Assembly (NCBI RefSeq): GCF_015529805.1
Contig: NZ_CP064654.1
Location: 1,178,001-1,242,000, forward strand
Source: Qipengyuania soli
GTDB lineage: Bacteria > Pseudomonadota > Alphaproteobacteria > Sphingomonadales > Sphingomonadaceae
DNA: 64,000 bases
Reading direction: 5' to 3'
Shown piece by piece: positions 29,892-41,768 of this stretch. Within the stretch, counting starts at the first letter, position 1. Each line of letters begins with the position of its first letter. The translations under genes and the position numbers were made by a program. A model generated the notes under the pieces. The model was given only the letters and a program-made list of their open reading frames with translations, searched no databases and was not told the DNA's origin.

Positions 29892-30197
29892 TTACCCCTT
29901 CAGCCGGTCGACGTCGTCGACCGCGATGGTGCCGCGGCCACGGAAATAGATGACAAGGATGGCAAGCCCGACGGCTGCCTCGCCCGCTGCCACGGTCAGC
30001 ACGAACATGGCGAAGACCTGGCCGACCAGGTCGCCAAGGAAGGCGCTGAAGGCGACGAGGTTGATGTTCACGCTGAGCAGGATCAGCTCGATCGCCATCA
30101 GGATGACGATGATGTTCTTGCGGTTGAGGAAGATGCCCAGCACGCCGAGCACGAACAGGATCGCGCTGACGAAGACATAGTGTTCGATGCCGATCAC
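29892..30197 (-). CDS. nuoK: NADH-quinone oxidoreductase subunit K
   Basis: Small subunit of 101 residues with three membrane helices. The conserved glutamates needed for proton transfer lie in [15 protein letters not shown] and [12 protein letters not shown]. Its ATG overlaps the nuoJ stop by 4 bases. Confidence 0.97.
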   Translation of the reverse strand: MIGIEHYVFVSAILFVLGVLGIFLNRKNIIVILMAIELILLSVNINLVAFSAFLGDLVGQVFAMFVLTVAAGEAAVGLAILVIYFRGRGTIAVDDVDRLKG

Positions 30198-30817
30198 AGC
30201 TCGACCCCCTGCCCGATTTCGGGCTGCTTCATGACGGTTGCTTCCTCGGGCCGGCGACGGACCTGCTTGGAAATGTCCTGCTGGCCGCGCGCGCCATCGG
30301 GGCGCTGGCGGTGGGTGAGGACGATCGCGCCGACCATCGCGACGAGCAGGATGATCCCGGCCGCCTCGAACAGGAACAGGTAGTCGCGGTAGAGGACCGC
30401 ACCGATGCTCTCGATATTGGCACGGTCGGCAATGGGTGCAGCAGCGCCGCTGGCAGTGCCGAGTTCAAGTGCGCCGATCTTGTAGGCGCCGATGCCGACC
30501 AGCAGTTCGACCAGCAGGACCAGCGCGATGGCGATCCCGAGCGGAAAGTTCTTCACGAAGCCTGCCCGCATCTCCGAAAAGTCGATGTCGAGCATCATGA
30601 CCACGAAGAGAAAGAGCACCGCGACTGCGCCGACGTACACGATGACCAGCAGCGCAGCGATGAATTCGGCGCCGACAAGGACCATCAGCCCCGCCCCGTT
30701 GAAGAAAGCGAGGATCAGCCACAGTACCGAATGCACCGGGTTGCGCGCCGTGATCACCATGACCGCGCTGGCGGTCACCATGACGGCGAAGAGATAGAAG
30801 GCGAGCGTCTGGATCAT
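30194..30817 (-). CDS. nuoJ: NADH-quinone oxidoreductase subunit J
   Basis: Membrane subunit of 207 residues. Helices one to four carry [18 protein letters not shown] and [16 protein letters not shown], the latter being the family signature. The last 35 residues are polar and cytosolic. It lies 12 bases after nuoI and overlaps nuoK by 4 bases. Confidence 0.97.
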   Translation of the reverse strand: MIQTLAFYLFAVMVTASAVMVITARNPVHSVLWLILAFFNGAGLMVLVGAEFIAALLVIVYVGAVAVLFLFVVMMLDIDFSEMRAGFVKNFPLGIAIALVLLVELLVGIGAYKIGALELGTASGAAAPIADRANIESIGAVLYRDYLFLFEAAGIILLVAMVGAIVLTHRQRPDGARGQQDISKQVRRRPEEATVMKQPEIGQGVEL

Positions 30818-30829
30818 TGGCGCGGCCCC

Positions 30830-31318
30830 CTATCGATACGGTGCATCGGCTTCAAGGTTCGCGGCGATGGCACGCTCCCACTTGTCACCATTGGCGAGCA
30901 GCTTGGCCTTGTCGTAAAGCAGCTCCTCGCGGGTTTCGGTCGAATATTCGAAGTTCGGACCCTCGACGATTGCATCGACCGGGCAGGCTTCTTGGCAGAA
31001 GCCGCAGAAGATGCACTTGGTCATGTCGATGTCGTAGCGCGTGGTGCGGCGGCTGCCGTCCTCGCGCGGTTCGGCTTCGATGGTGATGGCCTGTGCCGGG
31101 CAGATCGCCTCGCACAGCTTGCACGCAATGCAGCGTTCCTCGCCATTCGGATAGCGACGCAGGGCGTGCTCACCGCGGAAGCGCGGGCTCAGCGGGTTCT
31201 TCTCGAAGGGGTAGTTGATCGTCGCCTTGGGCTTGAAGAAGTACTTCAGCGTGAGGGCATGCGCCTTCACGAACTCCCACAGGGTGAACGACTTGATGAG
31301 ATGCGCGACGCTGGTCAT
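30830..31318 (-). CDS. nuoI: NADH-quinone oxidoreductase subunit I (two [4Fe-4S])
   Basis: Peripheral-arm subunit carrying clusters N6a and N6b. The 162 residues contain two ferredoxin motifs, [15 protein letters not shown] and [33 protein letters not shown] is the usual lead-in. The ATG overlaps the nuoH stop by 4 bases. Confidence 0.98.
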   Translation of the reverse strand: MTSVAHLIKSFTLWEFVKAHALTLKYFFKPKATINYPFEKNPLSPRFRGEHALRRYPNGEERCIACKLCEAICPAQAITIEAEPREDGSRRTTRYDIDMTKCIFCGFCQEACPVDAIVEGPNFEYSTETREELLYDKAKLLANGDKWERAIAANLEADAPYR

Positions 31319-32397
31319 GCGAAATGCCCCGTGGCCATCAGGTAGCCACTGATAAGAACGACAAAGAAGAGGCTCAGCGGGAGGAATACCTTCCAGCCCA
31401 GGCGCATCAGCTGGTCATAGCGATAGCGCGGGACGGTGGCCTTCACCCAGCTGAAGATGAAGAAGAAAATGAAGATCTTGCCGAACAGCCAGATCCAGCC
31501 CGGGACATAGAATCCCGGAAGCAGGTCGACGTTGAGCGGCGGCAGCCAGCCACCCCAGAACAGGATGGCGTTGAGCGCGCACATCAGCAGCACGTTGGCA
31601 TATTCGCCCAGCCAGAAGAGCGCGAAGCTCATCGAGGAATATTCGGTCTGGTAACCGGCGACGAGCTCGCTCTCCGCCTCGGTCAGGTCGAAGGGGGCAC
31701 GCGCGGTTTCGGCCAGCGCCGAGATCAGGAACATCACCCAGAGCGGGAACAGCAGCGGGTTGAAGCCGAAGCCGTTGAACAGGCCCAGGACATGGCCTTC
31801 CTGCGCCATGACGATGCCGTTCATGTTGAACGTGCCCGCCCACAGGACGACGCAGATCAGGATGAAGCCGATCGAGACCTCGTAGCTGATCATCTGCGCT
31901 GCTGCGCGCATGGCGGAGAAGAACGGGTACTTCGAGTTCGAAGCCCACCCGCTCATCACCACGCCGTAAACGCCGAGCGAGCTGATCGCGAGGATGTAGA
32001 GCAGACCGACATTGATGTCCGAAAGCACCGCCTCGGGGCCGAACGGCACCACTGCCCAGGCGAGCAGAGCCACGGTGAAGGTGATGATCGGCGCAATCAG
32101 GAAGATGCCCTTGTTGGACGCCGTCGGGATGATGGTTTCCTGCAGGAAGACCTTGAGACCGTCAGCGAAAGACTGGAGCAGGCCCCAGGGGCCGACAACG
32201 TTGGGACCGCGGCGAAGCGCCATGGCGGCCCAGATCTTGCGGTCGACGTAGATGATCATCGCCACCGCCAACATCAGCGGCAGGGCAATCAGCAGGATGC
32301 CGGAGATGGTCGCCCAGAACCAGGCAGCCTCATACGACAGGTTCCAATCCCAAGGCCCCCAAGGCGTCCAAAATGGTAGTTGAAATGCTTCGGTCAT
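31315..32397 (-). CDS. nuoH: NADH-quinone oxidoreductase subunit H
   Basis: Membrane subunit of 360 residues that forms part of the quinone chamber. [20 protein letters not shown] and the Glu-rich loop [20 protein letters not shown] are diagnostic; about eight helices. It overlaps nuoG and nuoI by 4 bases each. Confidence 0.97.
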   Translation of the reverse strand: MTEAFQLPFWTPWGPWDWNLSYEAAWFWATISGILLIALPLMLAVAMIIYVDRKIWAAMALRRGPNVVGPWGLLQSFADGLKVFLQETIIPTASNKGIFLIAPIITFTVALLAWAVVPFGPEAVLSDINVGLLYILAISSLGVYGVVMSGWASNSKYPFFSAMRAAAQMISYEVSIGFILICVVLWAGTFNMNGIVMAQEGHVLGLFNGFGFNPLLFPLWVMFLISALAETARAPFDLTEAESELVAGYQTEYSSMSFALFWLGEYANVLLMCALNAILFWGGWLPPLNVDLLPGFYVPGWIWLFGKIFIFFFIFSWVKATVPRYRYDQLMRLGWKVFLPLSLFFVVLISGYLMATGHFA

Positions 32398-34402
32398 TCC
32401 GCAGCCTCCGCCAGGGCGCCGCCGTGGAGCAGTTCTGCCGAGCAGCGCTGCATCACCTCGCTGGCGCGGGCGATCGGGTTGGTGAGATAGAAGTCCTTGA
32501 TCGGATAGCCGGAAATCACGCCTTCTGCCTTGGCCTTCTTGTCCGCCTTGGGCAACGCGCCGTAGCTGGCGAGACCTTCCTCGCCCAGCGCAGGCACTTC
32601 CGCGATCATAGCCGACTGCAGTTGCGCAAAGCTGTCGAAACCGACGTTCACGCCCAGCGCATCGGCAAGCGCACGCAGGATCGTCCAGTCTTCTCGCGCG
32701 TCACCCGGAGCGAACACTGCCTTCTCGGCGAACTGCACGCGGCCTTCGGTGTTGACGTAGGTTCCGTCCTTCTCGGCAAAGCTCGCGCCCGGCAGGATGA
32801 TGTCCGCCGCGTGCGCGCCCTTGTCGCCATGGTGGCCGATGTAGACCTTGATCGCGTCGGCGAAGGGTTCGAAGTCCATCTCGTCCGCGCCGAGGCTGAT
32901 GACCACCTTGGGCTTGGCCGCCACAATGTCCTTCATCCCGCCCTTCTGCGCGTAACCGAGCATAAGACCGCCCATGCGCGCGGCGCTGAAGTGCATGACG
33001 TTGAAGCCGTTCCAGCCATCCTTCACGAGGCCGAACTGCTCGGCGAAAGCGAGGCCTGCGCCAAGTGCGCCGCGAGCCAGTGCCGCACCGCCCATGATGA
33101 TCGCGGGACGCTCGGAACCCTTGAACACTTCGGCCACTTCCTTGGGCAGGTCGCCGAGGACCGAGAGATCGTCACCGAGGAAATGCGCGGGGTAGGTCGT
33201 GTCCCAGAAGGGCCCGACCACGAATACCTGCGCACCGCGCTTCACCGCCTTGCGGATGCGCACGTTGACCAGCGGCGCTTCCCAGCGGACGTGGCTGCCG
33301 ACGATCAGGATCGCATCGGCGGTCTCGATCCCGGCGAAAGTCGAATTGAAATTGACCGCGGCGAGGTTCGACACGTCGTAATCCATGCCGGTCTGGCGGC
33401 CTTCGAGGAGGTTCGACCCGCAAGCCTTCAGCAGTGCCTTGGCGGCGAACATCGTCTCGCAATCGACCATGTCACCGGCAATCGCGGCAATGGCCTTGCC
33501 CGGCTTGGCCTTGGCGATGGCCGCGAAAGCCTCGTCCCAGGTCGCGGGCTTGAGGCCGCCCTTCTTGCGCATGAAGACCTTGTCGAGGCGGCGCTTGGTC
33601 AGGCCGTCAACCATGTAGCGCCCCTTGTCGGACAGCCATTCCTCGTTGACGTCGTCATTGATCCGCGGAAGCGCGCGCATGACTTCGCGGCCGCGGCTGT
33701 CGAGGCGGATGTTTGCGCCGACCGCATCGGACACGTCGATGCTGAGCGTCTTCTTGAGTTCCCACGGCCGCGCCTCGAAGGCGTAGGGCCGCGAGGTGAG
33801 CGCGCCGACCGGACACAGGTCGATCACATTGGCAGACAGCTCGTGCTCCGCTGCTTGCTCGAGATAGGTCGTGATCTGCATGTCCTCGCCGCGACCGACC
33901 GCGCCGATCTCGTCCACGCCCGCGATCTCCTCGCTGAAGCGCACGCAACGGGTGCAGTGGATGCAGCGGGTCATGACAGTCTTGATCAGCGGGCCCATGT
34001 ACTTCTCGGTCACGGCGCGCTTGTTCTCGTGATAGCGCGAGCCGCCACGGCCATAGGCGACCGACTGGTCCTGCAGGTCGCATTCGCCGCCCTGGTCGCA
34101 GATCGGGCAATCGAGCGGGTGATTGATGAGGAGGAACTCCATCACCCCTTCGCGCGCGGTCTTGACCATCTGGCTGTCGGTGCGGATTTCCTGACCTTCG
34201 GTAGCCGGGAGCGCGCAACTTGCCTGCGGCTTCGGCGGTCCGGGCTTCACCTCGACCAGGCACATGCGGCAGTTGCCGGCGATGCTCAGCCGCTCATGAT
34301 AGCAGAAGCGCGGGATTTCCTTTCCGGCAAGCTCGCAAGCCTGCAGGACGGTCGCCCCGTTGGGAACCTCGATTTCCTGACCGTCTACGGTGACTTTAGG
34401 CA

Positions 34403-34403
<1 letters not shown>
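32394..34403 (-). CDS. nuoG: NADH-quinone oxidoreductase subunit G
   Basis: Iron-sulfur subunit of the peripheral arm, 669 residues from the ATG at 34403, which overlaps the nuoF stop (TAATG). The frame stays open far upstream through nuoF in another phase, but the conserved protein starts at [16 protein letters not shown]. Ligands are visible for the [2Fe-2S] cluster ([17 protein letters not shown]) and [4Fe-4S] clusters ([24 protein letters not shown]). The C-terminal molybdopterin-oxidoreductase-like part carries no catalytic function in this family. Confidence 0.96.
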
Positions 34404-35694
<1,291 letters not shown>

Positions 35695-35695
<1 letters not shown>

Positions 35696-35835
35696 CAGGC
35701 GAAACCTCCCTGCGAGAGGAAATAGAGGGCGCCGACGAGGACGACGGCGATCAGCCCGAACTTGATGATGCCGGTCAGCACCTTCCAGGCGATGAAACAG
35801 ACGACCAGCGCGATCAGGACGGTAACGATGCTCAT
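35695..35835 (-). CDS. 46-residue membrane protein between nuoE and nuoF
   Basis: A tiny gene giving a 46-residue, almost wholly hydrophobic protein, [14 protein letters not shown]... to ...LSQGGFA, with two probable membrane helices (about 2-20 and 24-41) around a single Lys-containing turn ([11 protein letters not shown]). Its ATG overlaps the nuoE stop and its stop overlaps the nuoF ATG, both as TGATG, so it is tightly coupled to the peripheral-arm genes. I do not recognise it as a canonical complex I subunit. A role as an assembly factor or accessory subunit is inference; a translational spacer is also possible. Confidence 0.75.
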
Positions 35836-36503
35836 CACCATTCCTTCCGGTAGTCGTGATTGGCCGAGACCATGTCCTTGAGCGTGGTCGGGCCGCCTTC
35901 GGGCTCGCTGGTCTTCTTGCCCGGGACCTGCGTGCCGGTCTTCGGCTGCTCGCCCCTGGCCAGCGCATCGAGGATTGCGTCGAGGCTCTCGGGCGTGAGG
36001 TCCTCGTAGTTGTCGTCGTTGATCTGGACCATCGGCGCGGTGGCGCAATTGCCCATGCACTCGACCTCGGTAAGGGTCCAGAGGCCGTCGTCCGAAACGT
36101 GACCCTTGCTCATGCCGCGCTTCTTGCAGGTTTCGAACAGCCCATCCGAGCCGCGCAGCATGCACGGCGTCGTGCCGCAGACCTGCACGTGGTACTTGCC
36201 CACGGGCACGAGGTTGTACATGAAGTAGAAGCTGGCGACCTCGAGCACGCGGATCACCGGCATGTCGAGATAGTCGGCGACATATTCGATCACCGGCAGC
36301 GGCAGCCAGCCCTGCGTATTGGTCTCTTCGCCGACCTGGCGCTGGGCAAGGTCGAGCAGCGGCATCACTGCCGAACGCTGGCGCCCCTCGGGATAGCGCG
36401 CGATCGCGCGGTCAGCCTTCTCGCGATAGGCATCGTTGAACTCGAAGCCACCCCAGCGTTCGCGCAGCTCGGGTGTATCGGGTGCGGGGTTACGGTCGGC
36501 CAT
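35835..36503 (-). CDS. nuoE: NADH-quinone oxidoreductase subunit E
   Basis: Thioredoxin-fold subunit with [2Fe-2S] cluster N1a, 222 residues from the ATG at 36503. The ligands are in [12 protein letters not shown] and [15 protein letters not shown] 12 bases upstream was not used because the ATG makes the TAATG overlap with nuoD. The C-terminal 50 residues are a polar extension, as often seen in alphaproteobacteria. Confidence 0.96.
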   Translation of the reverse strand: MADRNPAPDTPELRERWGGFEFNDAYREKADRAIARYPEGRQRSAVMPLLDLAQRQVGEETNTQGWLPLPVIEYVADYLDMPVIRVLEVASFYFMYNLVPVGKYHVQVCGTTPCMLRGSDGLFETCKKRGMSKGHVSDDGLWTLTEVECMGNCATAPMVQINDDNYEDLTPESLDAILDALARGEQPKTGTQVPGKKTSEPEGGPTTLKDMVSANHDYRKEW

Positions 36504-37720
36504 TAGCGGTCGCACTCCCCGAACACGACGTCGATGGCGCCGAGGATGGCGGTGGCATCAGGCAGCATGTGGCCCTTCGACATGAAATCCATTGCTTGCA
36601 GGTGGCTGAAGGCCGTGGGACGGATTTTGCAGCGGTAGGGTTTGTTCGAGCCGTCGCTGACGAGATAGACGCCGAATTCGCCCTTGGGGCTTTCCGTGGC
36701 GACGTAGACCTCGCCCGCGGGCACGTGGAAGCCCTCGGTATAGAGCTTGAAGTGGTGGATTAGCGCTTCCATCGACTGCTTCATTTCGGCGCGCTTGGGC
36801 GGCGCGACCTTGCGGTCGTCGGAGCAGATCGGGCCTTGCGGCATCTGCGCAAGGCACTGCTTGATGATCTTCGCGCTCTCGTAGACTTCCTTCACGCGGA
36901 CCATGAAGCGGTCGTAGCAGTCCGAATTGGTGCCTACGGGAATGTCGAACTCCATCCGGTCATAGACGTCGTAGGGCTGCGACTTCCTGAGGTCCCACGG
37001 GATGCCGGCGGCGCGGATCATCGGGCCGCTGAAGCCCCATGCCAGCGCATCGTCCTTGCTCACCACGGCGATGTCGACATTACGCTGCTTGAAGATGCGG
37101 TTGTCGAGCACCAGGCTCATCGCGTCGCCGAACAGTTCGGGCAGGCGCGTGTCGACCCAGTGACCGATATCGACCAGCAGCTTCTCGGGCACGTCCTGGT
37201 GGACGCCGCCAGGACGGAACCAAGCCATGTGCATGCGCGCACCGGCGGCCCGCTCGAAGAAGTTGAGGCAATCCTCGCGCAGTTCGAACACCCACAGGTT
37301 CGGCGTCATCGCGCCGACGTCCATCACGTGACTGCCGATGTTAAGCATGTGGTTGCAGATGCGCGAAAGCTCGGCGAAGAGGACACGCAGGTACTGCGCA
37401 CGTTCGGGCACCTCGAGGTTGAGGAGCTTCTCGATCGCGAGCACGTAGCTGTGCTCCATGTTCAGCGGCGAACAATAATCGAGGCGGTCGAAATACGGCA
37501 GCGCCTGGAGGTAGGTCTTGTTCTCGATCAGCTTTTCGGTGCCGCGATGCAGCAGGCCGACGTGCGGGTCGATCCGCTCGATGATCTCGCCGTCGAGTTC
37601 CATGACCATGCGCAGCACGCCGTGCGCCGCTGGGTGCTGGGGCCCGAAGTTGATCGTGTAATTGGTGATGACCTCGTCGCCGGTGGTCGGCGATTCTTCG
37701 ATCTGGAAGGCACTGCTCAT
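36503..37720 (-). CDS. nuoD: NADH-quinone oxidoreductase subunit D (49 kDa)
   Basis: Forms the quinone-binding site with NuoB. The 405 residues start at the ATG at 37720, which overlaps the upstream lipoprotein stop (ATGA). [41 protein letters not shown] and the C-terminal [13 protein letters not shown] are diagnostic. NuoC and NuoD are separate proteins here, unlike the E. coli fusion. Confidence 0.97.
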   Translation of the reverse strand: MSSAFQIEESPTTGDEVITNYTINFGPQHPAAHGVLRMVMELDGEIIERIDPHVGLLHRGTEKLIENKTYLQALPYFDRLDYCSPLNMEHSYVLAIEKLLNLEVPERAQYLRVLFAELSRICNHMLNIGSHVMDVGAMTPNLWVFELREDCLNFFERAAGARMHMAWFRPGGVHQDVPEKLLVDIGHWVDTRLPELFGDAMSLVLDNRIFKQRNVDIAVVSKDDALAWGFSGPMIRAAGIPWDLRKSQPYDVYDRMEFDIPVGTNSDCYDRFMVRVKEVYESAKIIKQCLAQMPQGPICSDDRKVAPPKRAEMKQSMEALIHHFKLYTEGFHVPAGEVYVATESPKGEFGVYLVSDGSNKPYRCKIRPTAFSHLQAMDFMSKGHMLPDATAILGAIDVVFGECDR

Positions 37721-38259
37721 GCGCAAATCCAATTGCCGGAGTAGCTTTGCGACTTGCCCGATGCATCAGTCACGCTGACCTTCGCGGGGCGGCTCTGTGC
37801 CTGGCCGGCAGCAGGCGAGACCTGGACCTTGAAGCCTTCGCCGCTGAAGGTCGTGCCCGCCTTGATTGCAGCGAGTCCACCGGGACCGGAATCGGCCATC
37901 ACAAGCGTGTCACCCACCCGGACCACGGCCTTGCCCGGCAGCGACGGCTCTTTCATGCCCACGGCGATCAGCATCTCCTGCTCACCGACCATTAGAGTGC
38001 AGCCACCTTCACGCGGGCCGAGGTTGACGCCGCCGACGTCACCCAACTGCTGGAGCGTGGTGAGATCGACATTGGCCGGAGGAGCGGCCTGCGCAACATT
38101 CGGCGCATTGGGATCAGGCTGCGACGGGTCGAGCTGGCCCTGCGCGGCCCCGCCCTGCTGGCCGATGCGGTCGGCGAAATCGTCTGCGCTCTCCTGCTCG
38201 GCGGAAGGCTGCGAGCAGGCGGCAAGCGCGAATATGGCGATGGGCAGGAGGCGACGCAT
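37717..38259 (-). CDS. Lipoprotein of unknown function between nuoC and nuoD
   Basis: A 180-residue predicted lipoprotein: [15 protein letters not shown] has a lipobox ending at Cys15. A Gln/Pro/Asp-rich linker (about 16-70) follows, then a small domain (about 72-180) with [15 protein letters not shown] and a C-terminal segment ending in a second cysteine (NWICA), which could pair with the Cys of GGCTL. Its ATG overlaps the nuoC stop (TGATG) and its stop overlaps the nuoD start (ATGA), so it is made together with complex I. I recognise no family. It should be periplasmic, whereas NuoC and NuoD are cytosolic, so a direct subunit role is unlikely. Confidence 0.82.
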   Translation of the reverse strand: MRRLLPIAIFALAACSQPSAEQESADDFADRIGQQGGAAQGQLDPSQPDPNAPNVAQAAPPANVDLTTLQQLGDVGGVNLGPREGGCTLMVGEQEMLIAVGMKEPSLPGKAVVRVGDTLVMADSGPGGLAAIKAGTTFSGEGFKVQVSPAAGQAQSRPAKVSVTDASGKSQSYSGNWICA

Positions 38260-39173
38260 CACTTCTCGTCCTTCTTTGCGGCAGGCTTGCGCTTGGCCGC
38301 AGGCTTCTTGGCGGCAGGCTTCTTTGCCGGCGCCTTCTTCGCCTTGGGTTCGGTAGCGGCCTTGGTGCCGCTGGTCTTGCCGGCACGCTTGGCGCGAGCG
38401 GGTCGCGTCTCGGTCGGCTCGGGCGCCGGTGCGTCCTTGCCGCCGTCCTTGGCAGCCGGAGCGTCGGCAACCTTGTCGGCAGCCTTCGCGTCGGTCTTCG
38501 CCCCTGCCCCGGTGTCGGCGGGCTTTTCCGTGGTCTTGGGTTCGGCGACTGGCGGGGTTGCAGCCTTCTCGTCACCCGGAAGCACATAATCCGCACCTTC
38601 CCACGGCGACATGAAGTCGAACTGGCGCAGGTCCTGCGCCAGCTTCACGGGCTCGTAGACGACACGCTTGAGGTCTTCCGAATAGCGCAGCTCGGTATAG
38701 CCGGTCAGCGGGAAGTCCTTGCGGAAGGGATGACCTTCGAAGCCGTAGTCGGTGAGGATGCGGCGCAGGTCGGTGTTGCCGGCAAAGAGCACGCCGTACA
38801 TGTCGAACACCTCGCGCTCGAGCCAGCCCGCGTTGGGCCACAGCGTCGTCGCGGTCGGAACCGGGGTATCCTCGGCCGCCATGCACTTGACCATGATGCG
38901 GCTGTTCCTGGTGACCGACAGCAGCATGTAAACGACCTCGAAACGCTCTGCGCGTCCCGGGTAGTCGACGCCCGCAATCTCCATCAGCTGCTGGTATTCA
39001 TGATTGTCGCGCAGGATGCGAAGCGCGTCCTCGACCGAGGAACGCTTGACCGTGAGCAGCAGCTCGCCGTGCTCTTCGTGTGCCTCGACCAGATGGTCGC
39101 CGAGCGCGGTTGCCAGCGTGTCCTTGAGGCCCTCGATCACGGTAAAGCGGGGCGCGGAATGAAGCGTTGCCAT
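38259..39173 (-). CDS. nuoC: NADH-quinone oxidoreductase subunit C with a histone-H1-like C-terminal tail
   Basis: Residues 1-200 are a normal NuoC (30 kDa subunit): [29 protein letters not shown] contains the signature, followed by [11 protein letters not shown]. Residues about 201-304 are an unusual low-complexity tail rich in Ala, Lys, Pro, Glu and Asp, ending in repeated KKPAAKK-type units. Such tails resemble histone H1 or AlgP-like proteins and are highly basic at the end. The tail is in frame without a break, and the next gene overlaps its stop, so it is real coding sequence. Its function is unknown. The gene lies 7 bases after nuoB. Confidence 0.93.
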   Translation of the reverse strand: MATLHSAPRFTVIEGLKDTLATALGDHLVEAHEEHGELLLTVKRSSVEDALRILRDNHEYQQLMEIAGVDYPGRAERFEVVYMLLSVTRNSRIMVKCMAAEDTPVPTATTLWPNAGWLEREVFDMYGVLFAGNTDLRRILTDYGFEGHPFRKDFPLTGYTELRYSEDLKRVVYEPVKLAQDLRQFDFMSPWEGADYVLPGDEKAATPPVAEPKTTEKPADTGAGAKTDAKAADKVADAPAAKDGGKDAPAPEPTETRPARAKRAGKTSGTKAATEPKAKKAPAKKPAAKKPAAKRKPAAKKDEK

Positions 39174-39180
39174 GGCGCCC

Positions 39181-39735
39181 TTACCTCTCGATCGTGCCCG
39201 AGCGGCGGATCTTCCGCTGCAGCTGCATCACGCCGTAGAGCAGCGCTTCGGCAGTCGGCGGACAACCCGGCACGTAGATGTCGACCGGAACGATCCGGTC
39301 GCAGCCGCGCACCACGCTATAGCTGTAGTGATAGTAGCCGCCACCGTTGGCGCAGCTGCCCATGCTGATGACGTACTTGGGGTCCGACATCTGGTCGTAA
39401 ACCTTGCGTAGCGCCGGGGCCATCTTGTTACAAAGTGTGCCCGCAACGATCATCACGTCCGACTGGCGCGGGGAGGCGCGCGGTGCGACGCCGAAACGCT
39501 CCATGTCATAACGCGGCATGTTCACGTGGATCATCTCGACCGCGCAGCAGGCGAGGCCGAAGGTCATCCACCACAGCGATCCGGTGCGCGCCCACTGGAA
39601 CAGGTCTTCGGTGCTGGTGACGAGGAATCCCTTGTCGTTCACCTCGGTCTGGAGCGCGTTGAAATAGTCGGCATCCGGCTGGCGGATGTCACCCGGCTGG
39701 GCCGCGGGCGGGATGATGATGCTCTGCTGGCTCAT
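39181..39735 (-). CDS. nuoB: NADH-quinone oxidoreductase subunit B
   Basis: Holds cluster N2, the last iron-sulfur cluster before quinone. The 184 residues start at the ATG at 39735, 4 bases after nuoA. The four cysteine ligands are in [18 protein letters not shown] and [15 protein letters not shown]. In-frame upstream codons would extend into nuoA and were rejected. Confidence 0.97.
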   Translation of the reverse strand: MSQQSIIIPPAAQPGDIRQPDADYFNALQTEVNDKGFLVTSTEDLFQWARTGSLWWMTFGLACCAVEMIHVNMPRYDMERFGVAPRASPRQSDVMIVAGTLCNKMAPALRKVYDQMSDPKYVISMGSCANGGGYYHYSYSVVRGCDRIVPVDIYVPGCPPTAEALLYGVMQLQRKIRRSGTIER

Positions 39736-39739
39736 CGGA

Positions 39740-40126
39740 TCACTCCCACTCCAGCGCGCCGACCTTCCACGCATAGGCGAGGCCGACGGCGAGTTCGAAG
39801 AGGAACACCATCATGGTGATCCAACCCGGCCAACCGGTCAGGTCGAGGCTGACCGCCCAGGGGAACAGGAAGGCCGCTTCGAGATCGAAGATGATGAACA
39901 GGATGGCGATCAGGTAGAAGCGCACGTCGAACTGGCTGCGCGGATCTTCGAAGGCGGGAAAGCCGCATTCATACTCGCTGAGCTTCTCTGCATCGGGGTT
40001 GTGCGCGCCGGTCAGGCGGGCAACGCCCATCGGCAGGAACACGAAGAGTGCCGACAGGCCGAGTGCGATGAACAGGAAGATCAGGATCGGGAGATATTGC
40101 TCTAGGTCGACCACGCGTGATTCCAT
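39740..40126 (-). CDS. nuoA: NADH-quinone oxidoreductase subunit A
   Basis: Membrane subunit with three helices, 128 residues from the ATG at 40126. [20 protein letters not shown] and [16 protein letters not shown] are diagnostic. It is the first gene of the nuo operon; an upstream in-frame start at 40177 gives an Arg-rich, non-conserved extension. Confidence 0.96.
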   Translation of the reverse strand: MESRVVDLEQYLPILIFLFIALGLSALFVFLPMGVARLTGAHNPDAEKLSEYECGFPAFEDPRSQFDVRFYLIAILFIIFDLEAAFLFPWAVSLDLTGWPGWITMMVFLFELAVGLAYAWKVGALEWE

Positions 40127-40249
40127 CCGGGGGCTGGGTTCGCGCCCGCCTCTAGGCCGCTCGCTTGCGAGGTGCAAGGGTGCGGATAGCGCAAATCCCG
40201 CACAAACGATTGCGCGGGATGCGACATCAGTCGAGAAGGGCGCGCGCCC
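40127..40249. promoter_or_regulatory. Leader region of the nuo operon, downstream of the aldehyde dehydrogenase gene
   Basis: This is the only gap before the roughly 18 kb nuo run, so the operon promoter is expected here or just upstream; I cannot assign -35/-10 boxes with confidence. It holds a hairpin, ATCCCGC (40195-40201) with GCGGGAT (40214-40220). A perfect 16-base palindrome (40236-40251) covers the end of the aldehyde dehydrogenase gene. Neither is followed by a T tract on the minus strand. Confidence 0.4.
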
Positions 40250-41680
40250 TTACTTCATCATGGTCTTCACAGCCTTCTCGGTCGCCGCGCCATAGGGCGG
40301 CTTGAACCCGCCGAGCTTGGCGATATCGATCTTCGGCTGCGTATAGACGCTGCGCGCATGGCTGAACTCGCGGAAGCCCTCTACCCCGTGATAGCTGCCC
40401 ATACCCGAGGGGCCGACGCCGCCGAAGGGAAGGTCTTCCATCGAAACGTGGAAGATAACGTCGTTCACCGTGACGCCGCCGCTGATGGTCTTCGTCAGCA
40501 CCTTCTCGCGTTCGGCACTGTTCTCGCCGAAGTAATAAAGGCCGAGTGGACGGTCGTGCTCGTTCACATAGTCGATCGCCTCGTCGATGTGCTTATAGGT
40601 CTTCACCGGCAGGACCGGGCCGAAGATTTCCTCCTGCATCGCCTTCATGTCCTCGGTGACGTTCTTGAGGATGGTGAGCGGCATCTTGCGGCTGTTCGTG
40701 CTCGAGAAGTCCTCGTTGCCTGGATTGACCTCGATCACTTCTGCGCCCTTGTCGCGCGCGTCGGCGACCAGCGACTGCAAGCGATCGAAATGGCGGTCGG
40801 TCACGACGCTGGCATAGTCCTCGTTCTCGAGCAGTGTCGGATACATGTTGGCCGTGCCCTGCCACACGCCGTGGATCGCCTCGTCCTGCTTGCTTTCGGG
40901 GACATAGAGGTAGTCCGGTGCGAGACAGATCTGCCCGGCGTTCATCATCTTGCCCAGCGCCACGCGCTCGCCCGCCTTGGCGAAGTCGGCGCTCTCGCCC
41001 ATGAACACCGGGCTCTTGCCGCCGAGTTCGAGCGTGACCGGAACAAGGTTTGCGGCGGCGGCCTCCATCACCTTGCGGCCGGTCGCGGTCGAGCCGGTGA
41101 AGACGAGGTGGTCGAACGGCAGCGTACTGAAGGCATGAGCCACTTCGGGGCCGCCGGTGAAAACCGCGCACTCGTCGGCGGTGAAGTATTCCTCGACCAG
41201 CTCCCTCATCAGCAGGCTGGTCTTCTCGGTGAATTCCGATGGCTTGATCATCGCGCGGTTGCCCGCAGCGAAGACCTGCATAAGCGGCCCGAAGCTGAGA
41301 TTGACCGGGAAATTCCAGGGACTGAGGATACCGACCACGCCCTTGGGCTCATAACGCAGTTCCGCCTTCGCGCCGAGCAGGCCGAGCGGGAACTGGACGT
41401 GGCGTTTCTCGGTCCGGCACCACTTGTCCATGTTCTTGAGGCAGTATTTCCCGAAACCGACCGTGCCGGCAATGTCGGTAATCATCGACTGGTGCGGGCT
41501 ACGGCTGCCGAAATCGGCCGCCATTGTCTTGCACAGGTCCTCGCCGTGCTTCTTGAGCAGGTTCATCGCCCGTTCGATGCGGTCCTTGCGCAGAGACATC
41601 GGCTCAGGGCGCATCTGGTGATGGGCAGCGCGCTGCTTCCTGAGAACGGCTTCCATTTCAGCCTTGCGATCGTCTGCCAT
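40250..41680 (-). CDS. Aldehyde dehydrogenase, class 3 / coniferyl-aldehyde type
   Basis: Oxidises aldehydes to acids with NAD(P). The ATG at 41680 gives 476 residues. Conserved features are SPWNFPVNLSFGPL, the P-loop-like FTGSTATGRKV, the glutamate in VTLELGGKSP and the catalytic cysteine in NAGQICLAPDYL. Overall it fits the class 3 group that includes coniferyl aldehyde dehydrogenases (CalB), without the long N-terminal domain of class 1. The actual substrate cannot be told. It is divergent from the thiolase gene with 88 bases between the starts. Confidence 0.93.
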   Translation of the reverse strand: MADDRKAEMEAVLRKQRAAHHQMRPEPMSLRKDRIERAMNLLKKHGEDLCKTMAADFGSRSPHQSMITDIAGTVGFGKYCLKNMDKWCRTEKRHVQFPLGLLGAKAELRYEPKGVVGILSPWNFPVNLSFGPLMQVFAAGNRAMIKPSEFTEKTSLLMRELVEEYFTADECAVFTGGPEVAHAFSTLPFDHLVFTGSTATGRKVMEAAAANLVPVTLELGGKSPVFMGESADFAKAGERVALGKMMNAGQICLAPDYLYVPESKQDEAIHGVWQGTANMYPTLLENEDYASVVTDRHFDRLQSLVADARDKGAEVIEVNPGNEDFSSTNSRKMPLTILKNVTEDMKAMQEEIFGPVLPVKTYKHIDEAIDYVNEHDRPLGLYYFGENSAEREKVLTKTISGGVTVNDVIFHVSMEDLPFGGVGPSGMGSYHGVEGFREFSHARSVYTQPKIDIAKLGGFKPPYGAATEKAVKTMMK

Positions 41681-41768
41681 CGTATTCTCCCATGGTCCAT
41701 GTTGCGCCGCAGCGACGCCTGTCCTATCTCGACCGCGAGATATTCCAGAACCCGAGGACTTGCACAAG

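Noticed and set aside
27789-30383. Plus-strand open frame of more than 860 codons opposite nuoL/nuoK
   Set aside because: It lies antisense to clear complex I genes and its protein is a His/Glu/Asp/Arg-rich mirror of hydrophobic codons, with no family-like motif. High GC content keeps such frames open.
40236-40251. 16-base perfect palindrome as an operator
   Set aside because: It coincides with the 3' end of the aldehyde dehydrogenase coding sequence and is GC-rich; chance or a weak terminator is simpler.
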